Origin: Sneathiella marina | GTDB taxonomy: Bacteria; Pseudomonadota; Alphaproteobacteria; Sneathiellales; Sneathiellaceae | Length of the DNA stretch: 64,000 nucleotides | Reading direction: 5' to 3' | Assembly (NCBI RefSeq): GCF_023746535.1 | Contig: NZ_CP098747.1 | Span: 1,308,364 to 1,372,363 of the forward strand | In this document: one piece after another, positions 52,800 to 62,335 of the stretch | Layout: every line of letters begins with the position of its first letter | Position numbering within the stretch: position 1 is the stretch's first letter | Position numbers and translations under genes: made by a program | The notes under the pieces: model-generated | Database searches by the model: none | What the model was told of the DNA's origin: nothing | The model's input: only the letters and a program-made list of their open reading frames with translations

Positions 52800-53468
52800 T
52801 CAAATAGTAGTTGCAATACTGGCTATTGTTCTGTTGTCCAATCGCCGCAAAATGTTGAAGGAGCGTCCATCAATCCCGTTAAGGCAATTTGATTGTAACG
52901 GGCCATGACCGTTCGCATCAAAAGCAATAACGGCCAGCAATTGAGCGGAGATTACATCGCTGGTGATGCCCGGGAACGTGGATACCAGAGATTTTAGCTG
53001 GGTCAGGTTGCTTATGGCGCTGTTTTGGTTTTTTGCGGTGGCGACCATATTGACCTTACCGGCTTTAACTTCAAAAACCGCCGTTGCTTTGGCAAAGCAG
53101 CTATGCAGGCTTTTACGCTGATTGCCACCGGTACGCTCCCATTTGAGTAAGCCGACGATGGCATAGGTTCCAGGAGGGATCGGCAGCAACCGGAAGTCTG
53201 GTGTATCACTTTTTTCAAGTTTGTAAGTATTTGACGAGGGCAGGCAATCGTCACAGGTTGAAAATTCCAAAGGGCTCCCGACGAATTTTTGCTCCGTGAG
53301 GTCAACTTTTTGCAGGAATAGCCAGCTCTCGTTATTTATGCGGGGGTTTTTAATTGCAAGTATTCCATCGCTCTTGGTGGTGTTAAAAGCAAAATTTTGA
53401 TCCAGCGATGAAGAGGCACATGCGCTTGCCAGAAACATCAGAAAAACTGAAAGCATAAACTTTGCCAT
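52800..53468 (-). CDS. Lipoprotein of unknown function
   Basis: A 222-residue protein with a lipoprotein signal (MAKFMLSVFLMFLASAC, Cys17). A short beta-rich domain with LPIPPGTYAIVGLLKW (about 100) resembles small lipoproteins that carry a PPGxY motif, and there are several paired Cys. No family could be named. ATG 53468 is preferred over a start at 53492, which would bury the signal peptide. It precedes the PilZ gene on the same strand. Confidence 0.72.
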   Translation of the reverse strand: MAKFMLSVFLMFLASACASSSLDQNFAFNTTKSDGILAIKNPRINNESWLFLQKVDLTEQKFVGSPLEFSTCDDCLPSSNTYKLEKSDTPDFRLLPIPPGTYAIVGLLKWERTGGNQRKSLHSCFAKATAVFEVKAGKVNMVATAKNQNSAISNLTQLKSLVSTFPGITSDVISAQLLAVIAFDANGHGPLQSNCLNGIDGRSFNILRRLDNRTIASIATTI

Positions 53469-53569
53469 GCCGCTCACCCGCGTTGGAATCAAATAGTCAG
53501 AATAATAAAGTTAGCGTTGTACTTCGTGATTTGCAAATTTAGTTAATAAAAGTCGACGTTATTTTTGAA

Positions 53570-54202
53570 CTACTGATCAACAACTACCGTGATTTGACGG
53601 CCGGAAATATCGTAGTCTCCTTTCAAAAATTTGTTGGATTTATCAAACCAAAGGATCGCTTTCCAGTCACCGGTGAAGGTGAACTTAACAGTCTCGATAG
53701 AATTACCTTCAATTTCAACAGTGTCGGGTTCTGACTGTATCTGGACCGCAAGCAATTCAAAATCAACAATATTGAAAAGAAGCTTGTTCTTTGTAATGTC
53801 GTAATGCCAGGGCGACGTTGGAAATGCCGTAATCGGCAAGTCAATTGCCTTCATGTTATATGTCGCTTTATATCCCGTATTGTCCCGATCAAGGGAGATC
53901 TCGTGAGGGGTCCCGTTGTCATCGGTCTTGCCCCTCATTTCCTGAAGCTCCCCGTTCAGCCATTTCTCAGTCAGGTTTTGCGTGAAGCCATAGACTTCCA
54001 TCCCGAGAAAAGAAACGGATGCATTGGCTTTTAATTCTTCAATCTCTCCTTTCTCGTTGGTCACTGTTGTTAAATGGATATGTCCAATCTTGTCGCCTTT
54101 AAGGAACACCGAGGCGAATATATTTTCCTGCTTTTTTTCCGCGTGCGCCACGCCAACAAAGAAAAGGGCAATGACAAAGAAAATGGATAAACTCCGAAAC
54201 AT
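53570..54202 (-). CDS. Exported DUF6134-family protein
   Basis: A 210-residue protein with an N-terminal signal peptide (MFRSLSIFFVIALFFVG, cleavage after AHA near 21). The beta-rich remainder fits the DUF6134 group: FLKGDKIGHIHLTTV then SVSFLGMEVYGFTQ and a C-terminal GDYDISGRQITVVVDQ. Function is unknown; the fold is expected in the periplasm. It lies 77 bases upstream of the unidentified lipoprotein gene. Confidence 0.75.
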   Translation of the reverse strand: MFRSLSIFFVIALFFVGVAHAEKKQENIFASVFLKGDKIGHIHLTTVTNEKGEIEELKANASVSFLGMEVYGFTQNLTEKWLNGELQEMRGKTDDNGTPHEISLDRDNTGYKATYNMKAIDLPITAFPTSPWHYDITKNKLLFNIVDFELLAVQIQSEPDTVEIEGNSIETVKFTFTGDWKAILWFDKSNKFLKGDYDISGRQITVVVDQ

Positions 54203-54317
54203 CTTTTCACTCCTGCTAATTAATTGATTGGAAACGAGCGTTGTATTGCTATTAGTATAAGCATAATAATCTAATATAGAATTTGAAACCCATATAGCTT
54301 CAAACTTAATTCATGAT

Positions 54318-55175
54318 TTGCAAGACAGGCAATCATTAAGCAGCGTCGACTTCTGGATTGGACGGCAAAATGCTAATTTCTACATCGAGTCATTTACATT
54401 GAGTGGGACGCCGCTTTGTTTTCCAAAGAGGAAAAGACTGTTTTTCCGGCTCTGGTTTTGGCTATCCGTTACAATGGCGATCACCTTGTTCAGTGATGCG
54501 GAAACGGCATTGGCAGCGGAGCAGCAAGTAGATCTTGAACTGGTTCTTGCCATTGATGTTTCCGGAAGCGTTGATGACGGAGAATACATGCTTCAGACTG
54601 AAGGGCTGGCTTTGGCGTTTGAACATCCGGATATTTTGGCAGCTATAAAACGGGCGGGCGAACAAGGTATTACCCTTGCAGTTGTTCAATGGTCCAGCCC
54701 GGATGAGCAATGGGTCGCAGTGAACTGGATCTTTCTTCGAGATGAAACAGATTTGGCTCAGTTGGGAAACCGATTGAGGAGTATGCCGAGACGTTTCATC
54801 GCCGGTGATACGGTCCTCAGCAAAGCAATGAAATTTTCAGGACGATTATTTACCGACAATGGCTTCTCCTCCCGGCGACAGGTCATCGATGTTTCCGGGG
54901 ATGGCGGCGTCGAGAATTTAGGTATTACAAGAACCGCACGTGACGAATTGGTAAGTGCTGGAATTGTAATCAACGGCCTGGCCATAGAGACAGATGTTGA
55001 CAACCTGGAAGAATTTTATGGCAATAATGTAGTTGGTGGAGTGGATTCCTTTGTGATGACAGTCGCCAATTATCAGGATTTTGACACAGCTATCCGGCGC
55101 AAGTTGATCCGGGAAATTGCACCACTTCGCCTCTCAAGATGGCCAGGTAAGCCAATTGTTTTAGCGAAGGAATAA
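54318..55175 (+). CDS. DUF1194 (von Willebrand factor A-like) protein
   Basis: A protein of up to 285 residues with a VWA-like fold: DLELVLAIDVSGSVDDGEY contains the DxSxS metal-site motif. RRQVIDVSGDGGVENLG follows, and later GGVDSFVMTV. A hydrophobic segment (FFRLWFWLSVTMAITLF) before DAETALA suggests export. The start is uncertain: TTG 54318 or TTG 54399 are possible, and ATG 54474 would cut into the leader. DUF1194 function is unknown; metal-dependent protein binding outside the cytoplasm is likely. Confidence 0.78.
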   Translation: MQDRQSLSSVDFWIGRQNANFYIESFTLSGTPLCFPKRKRLFFRLWFWLSVTMAITLFSDAETALAAEQQVDLELVLAIDVSGSVDDGEYMLQTEGLALAFEHPDILAAIKRAGEQGITLAVVQWSSPDEQWVAVNWIFLRDETDLAQLGNRLRSMPRRFIAGDTVLSKAMKFSGRLFTDNGFSSRRQVIDVSGDGGVENLGITRTARDELVSAGIVINGLAIETDVDNLEEFYGNNVVGGVDSFVMTVANYQDFDTAIRRKLIREIAPLRLSRWPGKPIVLAKE

Positions 55176-55327
55176 GAGGGGCAACGTGATCGATCAAAAT
55201 CCCGCTTACTCTAGACTCAACTCATCAGAAGCACTAGGTTGGAAAAACAGTGATTTTTTGAATAAACAAATATTTTTAGTCATTTCCGGATCATCGCTCC
55301 GGACTTATTTAGAGATGAATAATCTTG

Positions 55328-57157
55328 ATGTCATCGCGACTGACATATGTACCAACGATGCTGTTGATATTTTTGCTCGCGACGTTCCCACTTTTGCCCG
55401 CTTTGGCGGCGACTGACAACACGTCCGATAATCCTGCACCTGACGAGATCAGAACGAATTTCGATTATGATGTGACTATTGACGGTGCGCCCTCTGAAGA
55501 AATAGAGGAGTTGATATTAAAATCTTCCAGACTGGAACAGCTCGAAGATCATTCCCTTCCCAGTCTTGCGGCGGTTCGCCGGCGAGCTGACGAAGATAAA
55601 GACGGCATGGATAAGGTTCTAAGGTCTGAAGGCTATTACGATAACAAAGTCACCTATGAGATTGACGAGACCTCAGAAACCCTGGATATCAAATTTTCCA
55701 TAACGTCGGGAGCCCGCTTTCGAGTAACCAAATTTGATGTCATCTACGAAAAAGCTGCCAGCACCCCGGAGACAATAGACCTCGACGATCTGGGGATTGA
55801 AATTGGGATGCCGGCAAGATCAGCTGCCATCCTCAATGCACAGCGCAATGCCCTTACAACGCTGGCAAATCGCGGCTTCCCGGATGCGAAGCTTCTGGAT
55901 CAGGAGGTCATTGTCGACTTCGCCACGGATGGCATGGAGGTGACCCTGAGTATTGATGCGGGCCCCCGTCTAAAAATGGGGGCGTTGAAGCTTGAGGGAT
56001 TGAAAACGGTTGAAGAGCAATATTTGAGGAAAATATCCGAATGGCAAGCGGGTGTTTTATATGATGCATCGATAATTAACGCGTTGCGACGACGCTATTT
56101 GCGGACCGGTTTATTCGCAAATGTTCAACTGGAGCCCAGAACAGGGGATGTGGAGGGGGCGACCGTGCCTGTGGTCATGAAATTTGCCGAACGTGATCAG
56201 CGAACAATTGGCATTGGCGGGAGTGCGTCAACCAGTGAAGGATTGGGCACGCAAGCCTATTGGGAGCATCGTAATTTTTTTGGCGAGGGGGAGAAGGTCC
56301 GGGTTGATCTTGAAGTCGCTGAAATTCGCCGGGGATTACGTCTTAGTTACACGAAGCCAAATTACCGTAAGATTGATCAGGATCTCAAAGCAGATATTGA
56401 ATATAAGCATGAGAATACAGAAGCTTACAAGGAAGATTCCATTGCAACCTATGTAGGCTTGGAACGTATTTGGAGAGAAAAATGGGTCGTGGGTATTGGT
56501 ATTACGCTTGAGTATGCCAATATTGAAGATGATGAGAGCCAGGAAGATTTCGCGCTGGCAGGATTGCCGATGACGGCACGGTATGACACAACGGACGATA
56601 TTCTGGACCCAACGACCGGCTACCGTATCGGAACAGCGATCATACCGTATCTGGGACTGAATGACATATCGCCAGATTTCCTGCGCGGGGAGCTGGACGG
56701 ATCAGCCTATTATCCTGTGTTAAAGGACAAGCGGCTGGTGTTGGCTGCGCGAGGTAAGATCGGGGCGATGGCCGGTGAAAGTGCCAATGATATTCCGGCG
56801 ACAAAGCGATTTTATGCTGGTGGCGGCGGATCTATCCGGGGCTATAAATACCAAACGGTCGGTCCGTTAAACTCGAAAAACGATCCGATTGGCGGCAGAT
56901 CACTTTTGGAGGTTGGCTTCGAAGCGCGCATCCGCATTACGGAAGATATTGGCCTCGTTCCCTTTATCGAGGGGGGGAATGTTTATGAGAGTATGGTGCC
57001 TGATTTTTCTGATGAATTTCTGTGGGGCGCCGGCTTGGGGCTTCGATATTATACAGCGGTCGGGCCTATCCGCTTTGATGTCGCCATGCCGCTGGACCGC
57101 AGGAAAAATGTAGATGATCCGTTTCAATTCTACATAAGTATAGGCCAGGCTTTTTGA
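55328..57157 (+). CDS. tamA: TamA, Omp85-family outer-membrane protein
   Basis: A 609-residue Omp85 protein. It has a signal peptide (MSSRLTYVP then LLIFLLATFPLLPALA), then POTRA-type repeats (GARFRVTKFDVIYE, GPRLKMGALKLEGLKTV), and a C-terminal 16-strand barrel with the RFYAGGGGSIRGYKY motif and terminal aromatic strand (FQFYISIGQAF). TamA assembles outer-membrane proteins with TamB. The next gene is tamB, starting one base after its stop, which confirms identity. ATG 55328 is used; a TTG at 55325 is adjacent. Confidence 0.94.
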   Translation: MSSRLTYVPTMLLIFLLATFPLLPALAATDNTSDNPAPDEIRTNFDYDVTIDGAPSEEIEELILKSSRLEQLEDHSLPSLAAVRRRADEDKDGMDKVLRSEGYYDNKVTYEIDETSETLDIKFSITSGARFRVTKFDVIYEKAASTPETIDLDDLGIEIGMPARSAAILNAQRNALTTLANRGFPDAKLLDQEVIVDFATDGMEVTLSIDAGPRLKMGALKLEGLKTVEEQYLRKISEWQAGVLYDASIINALRRRYLRTGLFANVQLEPRTGDVEGATVPVVMKFAERDQRTIGIGGSASTSEGLGTQAYWEHRNFFGEGEKVRVDLEVAEIRRGLRLSYTKPNYRKIDQDLKADIEYKHENTEAYKEDSIATYVGLERIWREKWVVGIGITLEYANIEDDESQEDFALAGLPMTARYDTTDDILDPTTGYRIGTAIIPYLGLNDISPDFLRGELDGSAYYPVLKDKRLVLAARGKIGAMAGESANDIPATKRFYAGGGGSIRGYKYQTVGPLNSKNDPIGGRSLLEVGFEARIRITEDIGLVPFIEGGNVYESMVPDFSDEFLWGAGLGLRYYTAVGPIRFDVAMPLDRRKNVDDPFQFYISIGQAF

Positions 57158-57158
57158 T

Positions 57159-60100
57159 ATGAAAGTAGTGACCGGCAAACGAATAGCCAGTTATCTGGCA
57201 ATTTTCGCGGTGATATTTCTGATCACAGCGGCAGGCGTTTATTCGTTTTTCCTGACTGATCAGGGCAGAGAATTTGTGGTTCGGCAAATAGAATCACGCC
57301 TGAGCGATCCCTCCGGCGTCTCCATATCCCTGGGCGAGTTGTCGGGAAATCTTTTTTCCGAATTCCAGCTGTCTTCCCTTTCACTCCTGGATTCAGAAGG
57401 CAGCTGGGCAACAGCAGAAGAGCTGAAAGTAACCTGGTCGCCACTGGATTTGTTGATCGGCAGGCTGGAAATGGAAGATGTTTCCCTACAGTCTTTCAAC
57501 ATGGCCCGCAGACCTGTTTCCGTTCCTGATGCAGATGAAGGGGACACTCTGTCCTCCTTCTCACTTCCCGTTTCCGTCGAGCTCGACCAGTTGACAGTAG
57601 AGACCATAACACTTCAAGAGCCCGTACTTGGCCGGGAAGCACACTTAAATCTTTCCCTAAAGCTCAATACGCAAGTGAATGACGCGATTTATAGCGAGGT
57701 GAAAATTTCACGGCTGGATGGCAACGCGGGTTCGGTGGAAGGCCTTTTCTCCTATCATCCTGATTTTCGAACGCTGGCGATTGACGTACAAATGCGCGAG
57801 CCACAAGGTGGTTTGATTGCCCGGACTCTGGATTTGCCTGGATATCCTGAAATCACGGCTTCACTGTTCGGTGATGGCGCCCTCAATGCCTGGCGCGGGC
57901 AAATCCGCATGAGCGCGGATAAAGTATTTGAAGGCGACCTTGCAATCAGTACACGCGGGGAAACACAAATAGAGATCGATGTGCAAGGCGGTGGCATTCT
58001 TGCAGAGGATATAACAACCTCCATCCCCGTGATCGACAGCTCCTACATTGGTGTTGAGGCTGCCATTGCCTGGGATACGGCAGCGGACGAGCTCCTGATT
58101 AACTCATCAAGGATAGAGAATACAAACCTATCGGTTACCGCAAAGGGTGAAATCGATCTTGTAAATAATGTGCTGAGCGGTAACGTAAAGTCCACCTTAA
58201 GGGACCCGGCGGCTCTTAATGCCCTCATCGCACCAGCTTCCATGGAAAGTGCTGTTGTTGAATTGAAGATGGAGGGGACCTTCAGCGCAGTAACTTTGGA
58301 TGCTATTATTCAAGTCGGTAACACGGCCTATGGTGATGAAATAGCTGCGACTGAAGCCACCGGCACTTTCTCGTCGAAGCTCGATCTAACAGAGCTAAAG
58401 GATATTCCTTTAAATGGGTCTGCGGCGATTGCCGGAATTACCATGCTTCCCGAAGAACTTGATGCCCTGATAGGGAACGCCGTGGATGTTGATTTTGCGG
58501 GAAACTTCGAATTTTCAAATCAAAGATTTGATATGAAGGAGTTAAAAATTGCGGGTGTAAATCTTTCCGCCTCTGGACAAGGGCATTATATCGCATCAAC
58601 CGGGCGGGCTGACGCGACCGCAAATGTTAAAATCCAGGATCTATCCAGACTTTTGCCTGCGACAGGCAGTCTGGCGGTAACAGTCGACTTTGACGGGAGG
58701 ATCCTGGAACAGTGGTTTGGCGCGACAATTGGATTGCAGACTGAAAATCTCGATTTTCAGGATCAGGCGCTCACGGATCTGATTGGCTCTACGGCCTCCG
58801 GGACGGCAAAGATTGAATTGAAAGAGGAGCTCATCAGCATCTCTGAAATTGAGGCTAATCTACCGGCGGGCAAGATTGTCGGAGACGTTGCAATCCCCTC
58901 GTCTTTTGAAACTCTAACCGCCAATCTGGTCGCATCCTTGCCGGAACTATCTCGCCTTGATGCCTTTGTGCCCACAAAACTGGCGGGTTCCGGAACACTC
59001 ACCGCTGATATTGACGGGGATATGGATGATCCAAAGGTGAGCGGACATATTGAATTTGAAAATCTGGAAGCTGAAAATGTCGCCATAGGGCGCGCCAATG
59101 CGCGCTATCTCTTGGAGGATATTTTTTCAGGCCCAGCCGGTAATATTGCCGGCGTGGTCGATCCGGATAATCTCAATATCAGTTTTTCAAGCGATGTGAG
59201 TCTCCCGGGATTTGAGCGTCTGAGCCTGGATCAGCTTTTGATCCATGATACCGATAATAAGATTTCTGGTGATTTATCAATCCCCTTCGATAGCACTCCC
59301 TTTACCGGCCAGCTTGAGGCTGTGCTGCCGGAAATTGCTGCATTTGCAGCGCTGGCAGATGAAAAAATTTCAGGCAACGCGAAGATTTTGGTGACATTGG
59401 AAAATGCAAATGAAGAGCAAAGCGTTGTATTTGATGTCACATCATCGTCCCTGGCTGCGCCGAGCTACTCTGTTTTGGTCGACGCACTCCGCTTAAAGGG
59501 GAGATCGCTTGGAAGTTTTGAAGATCCAACCGTGAACGCAACAATTGAGCTCAGCAATCTTTCAGTTGAAAACTCAAAACTGGAAAGCGTTGCAGGTTCC
59601 ATCGACGGTAAATTTTCAGACATGAATTATGACTTCGATTTGGAGAAACGAGCGGAACCAGTTTTGGAAATGGCAGGCGGTGGATCTGTTTCCAGCAATA
59701 ATGATGGTGTTCAATTTTCACTATCTCGTTTAAACGGCGAATTCGGAGGTAAGAAGATCGCGCTTGCTCAGCCGTTGTTATTGAAACGAGAGGAGGGCGG
59801 TATGAGCATCGATAGCTTTGCTCTATCTGTTGGCGAGGGAAAGTTGACGGGCTCTGCCGCACTTACCGAAACGTCCGCCACAAGCAATATTACTGTTCTT
59901 GCCTTTCCCCTTGATTTACTGGAGCTGGTTATGCCGGACCTGCAGATTACAGGTCGCCTTGATGGGGAGGCACAGCTGTCTATTCTGGAAACAGGCAGCA
60001 CAGGTACATTTTCATTTGCCGCGACAGAAATACAAATGGAAGCCACGGAATTCCCAAATACGCCGACCTTTTCCAGCCATTTGGACGGGACGATCGCGAA

Positions 60101-61514
60101 GGACAAAATAGAATTTTCAGCTGATATTTCCGGCCTGGAAAAAACGGCTCTTGATATGTCCGGAACTGTCCCGGTTACCGCAACCTTTACACCTTTGAAG
60201 TTACATATAGATTATGATAAACCGGTTAAATTAAATATATTGGCCGATAGCGATATCAAAGCCTTATGGCCTGTTCTTTCATTGGATACTCAGAAGGCTA
60301 CGGGAATATTTACAGCAAAAGCTGACCTGAACGGGACTTTGTCTGACCCGGAAATACAAGGCTCCGTAACCTTGAAGAATGGCAGTTATGAGCATACGGA
60401 ATATGGCACCGTTTTAACAAATATCACGCTGGATGCCACGGTGAAAGATACAGAAACCGTGGCCCTCGACCTGACAGCTTCCGATGGGCGCCAGGGGACC
60501 TTCTCGTCCAAGGGATCTGTCAATATATCGATGCTTGATACGCCAAAACTGGATCTGTCGATCCGTTCAACAAACCTGCAGGCATTGAACCTGGAAGAAC
60601 TTCAAGTGACAACCGACGCCGATATTACCATAGAGGGAACGCTGGCGGCGTTGAATGTCGGCGGGAGTATAACCACAACCGATGTTGAGATTGATATCGG
60701 CGGTGAAGCTGCGCCCAATGTGGTGAATTTGAAAGTGACCGAAGTCAACCGTCCCGGAGCTGAGGCAGACACTGTTTCGAACAGGACGGATTTGGATAAG
60801 AACATTTTGCTGGCGCTTGACGTGAATATGCCACGACGCGTCTTTATCCGGGGTCGCGGACTGGATTCCGAATGGAAAGGGGAGTTTAAAATTACCGGCA
60901 CCGCCGAGGACCCGATGATTGAGGGATATATCAGCCCCGTGCGCGGACAGTTCGTTTTTGCGGGAAAGAGTTTCGTTTTGCAAGAGGGTGAAATTGCGCT
61001 GTTGGGAGGCAGCAGCCTTGACCCGGAGCTGTCTCTGTCCGGTCGATATCAAAATGCGGATATTACGGCAACAGTGACAATCGAGGGGCCGGCCTCCGAT
61101 CCTGAAATTAGTTTTTCGTCAGATGACGGGTTGCCGGAGGATGAGGTGATTTCACAAGTGTTATTCGGAAAATCTACCGGCGGATTGACGGCGCTCGAGG
61201 CGGTTCAACTTGCCGAAGCCATGGCGACGCTTTCCGGCAGTTTTGGCTCTGGCGGCGGGATAACCGGGTTTGTGCGCAATACGCTGGGTGTGGATGTCCT
61301 CACGGCGAGGACAAATGCCGACACCGGTGCCGCCGAAGTCAGCGTTGGAAAATACGTCAATGAAAATGTTTATGTGGGTGTCGATCAGGGGGCGGAAGCT
61401 GGCAGCACGCGCGCAAAAGTACAGATTGATCTGACCCCAAACCTCTCTCTTGAAACGGAGATGGGGCAGACCTCGGACAGCCGCGTCGGCATTTTCTGGA
61501 AATGGGATTATTAG
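57159..61514 (+). CDS. tamB: TamB, translocation and assembly module
   Basis: A 1451-residue protein with one N-terminal transmembrane segment (LAIFAVIFLITAAGVYSFFLT) and a long beta-helical body rich in repeated beta-strand/Gly/Asp turns. The C-terminal DUF490 domain is clear: SPVRGQFVFAGKSFVLQEG, then ATVTIEGPASDPEISFSSD and PEDEVISQVLFGKS. It bridges the inner and outer membranes and is thought to carry phospholipids or outer-membrane proteins. It is translated in the tamA operon. Length is within the family's range. Confidence 0.95.
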   Translation: MKVVTGKRIASYLAIFAVIFLITAAGVYSFFLTDQGREFVVRQIESRLSDPSGVSISLGELSGNLFSEFQLSSLSLLDSEGSWATAEELKVTWSPLDLLIGRLEMEDVSLQSFNMARRPVSVPDADEGDTLSSFSLPVSVELDQLTVETITLQEPVLGREAHLNLSLKLNTQVNDAIYSEVKISRLDGNAGSVEGLFSYHPDFRTLAIDVQMREPQGGLIARTLDLPGYPEITASLFGDGALNAWRGQIRMSADKVFEGDLAISTRGETQIEIDVQGGGILAEDITTSIPVIDSSYIGVEAAIAWDTAADELLINSSRIENTNLSVTAKGEIDLVNNVLSGNVKSTLRDPAALNALIAPASMESAVVELKMEGTFSAVTLDAIIQVGNTAYGDEIAATEATGTFSSKLDLTELKDIPLNGSAAIAGITMLPEELDALIGNAVDVDFAGNFEFSNQRFDMKELKIAGVNLSASGQGHYIASTGRADATANVKIQDLSRLLPATGSLAVTVDFDGRILEQWFGATIGLQTENLDFQDQALTDLIGSTASGTAKIELKEELISISEIEANLPAGKIVGDVAIPSSFETLTANLVASLPELSRLDAFVPTKLAGSGTLTADIDGDMDDPKVSGHIEFENLEAENVAIGRANARYLLEDIFSGPAGNIAGVVDPDNLNISFSSDVSLPGFERLSLDQLLIHDTDNKISGDLSIPFDSTPFTGQLEAVLPEIAAFAALADEKISGNAKILVTLENANEEQSVVFDVTSSSLAAPSYSVLVDALRLKGRSLGSFEDPTVNATIELSNLSVENSKLESVAGSIDGKFSDMNYDFDLEKRAEPVLEMAGGGSVSSNNDGVQFSLSRLNGEFGGKKIALAQPLLLKREEGGMSIDSFALSVGEGKLTGSAALTETSATSNITVLAFPLDLLELVMPDLQITGRLDGEAQLSILETGSTGTFSFAATEIQMEATEFPNTPTFSSHLDGTIAKDKIEFSADISGLEKTALDMSGTVPVTATFTPLKLHIDYDKPVKLNILADSDIKALWPVLSLDTQKATGIFTAKADLNGTLSDPEIQGSVTLKNGSYEHTEYGTVLTNITLDATVKDTETVALDLTASDGRQGTFSSKGSVNISMLDTPKLDLSIRSTNLQALNLEELQVTTDADITIEGTLAALNVGGSITTTDVEIDIGGEAAPNVVNLKVTEVNRPGAEADTVSNRTDLDKNILLALDVNMPRRVFIRGRGLDSEWKGEFKITGTAEDPMIEGYISPVRGQFVFAGKSFVLQEGEIALLGGSSLDPELSLSGRYQNADITATVTIEGPASDPEISFSSDDGLPEDEVISQVLFGKSTGGLTALEAVQLAEAMATLSGSFGSGGGITGFVRNTLGVDVLTARTNADTGAAEVSVGKYVNENVYVGVDQGAEAGSTRAKVQIDLTPNLSLETEMGQTSDSRVGIFWKWDY

Positions 61515-61518
61515 TTTT

Positions 61519-61562
61519 AGTCATCAAATGACTGAAAATAGTCATATTCCTTAAATAGTCAT
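61519..61562. repeat. AGTCAT repeats upstream of the glycine-zipper gene
   Basis: AGTCAT occurs at 61519-61524, 61540-61545 and 61557-61562, with an inverted ATGACT at 61528-61533 forming a small hairpin with the first copy. They lie 5-48 bases after tamB and 32-75 before the next gene. Possible regulatory site or weak terminator. Confidence 0.35.
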
Positions 61563-61593
61563 AATAGCCATGCACTGAACATTGGGGGGTTTT

Positions 61594-62226
61594 ATGGATA
61601 GTAGTCTGGTGATACGTGGAATATTTCGGATTTCAAAAGTGAAGATTGTTGCGGCGGCTGCGGCGATATTTTTATTTGTTGGAATAGCACCGGCATTTGC
61701 CGATCCGCCGCCATGGGCCCCTGCCTGGGGATATTACGGAAAGCAAAAAGGCAAGGGCAAACACAAATACAAGGGAAAGAACCGGCAATATGCCGTCCCT
61801 CCCGCCGTCCCGTTTGGAATAGGCAGAGGGGATTGCAACAGGGAGCTTCTGGGAAGCGTGTTAGGCGCAACAATCGGTGGCGTTGCCGGATCTCAAGTTG
61901 GAAAGGGGAGCGGTCAGCTTGTCGGCGTCGCCGGGGGGACGATAATCGGGTATTTGATTGGCGGGGCCATTGGTCGAACCATGGATGAAATTGACCAGAA
62001 CTGTATTGGACAAATTCTTGAGCATGGAGAGGACGGTCAGGATATTGTCTGGAACAATCCGCGAAACGGGACGGTATACGAGGTGAGCCCGAGTAGAACC
62101 TATCAGCAAAGCAACGGTGAATATTGCCGGGAATATACGGCGCAATCTGATATCAACGGGCAAATTCAAACTACATACGGTATAGCCTGCCGTCAGGAAG
62201 ACGGGAGCTGGAAAATCAAGAACTGA
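61594..62226 (+). CDS. Glycine-zipper surface protein
   Basis: A 210-residue exported protein: a signal peptide (hydrophobic VKIVAAAAAIFLFVG then AFA), a Lys/Gly-rich stretch (KQKGKGKHKYKGK), and a glycine-zipper hairpin of alternating Gly (GATIGGVAGSQVGKGSGQLV, GGTIIGYLIGGAIG). A C-terminal domain with two Cys resembles rickettsial-type surface antigens (YQQSNGEYCREYTAQ). ATG 61594 with a G-rich ribosome-binding site is used. Outer-membrane association is likely; function unknown. Confidence 0.8.
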   Translation: MDSSLVIRGIFRISKVKIVAAAAAIFLFVGIAPAFADPPPWAPAWGYYGKQKGKGKHKYKGKNRQYAVPPAVPFGIGRGDCNRELLGSVLGATIGGVAGSQVGKGSGQLVGVAGGTIIGYLIGGAIGRTMDEIDQNCIGQILEHGEDGQDIVWNNPRNGTVYEVSPSRTYQQSNGEYCREYTAQSDINGQIQTTYGIACRQEDGSWKIKN

Positions 62227-62335
62227 TATTTTCCATGTATTTGCTCTAGTGCCTTCGGGTAATTGCGAATTATACTGATTGAGGTCAATAAAAATACATA
62301 TGTACGGCATATGGGGAAAAAAATGGGGGCCTTTG

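Noticed and set aside
55186-55416. Frame of 76 residues ahead of and overlapping tamA
   Set aside because: It overlaps the tamA signal peptide in another frame and has a GTG start with no recognisable domain.
60567-61052. Antisense frame of 161 residues over the tamB C-terminal domain
   Set aside because: The + strand tamB frame matches DUF490; the antisense frame has no such support.
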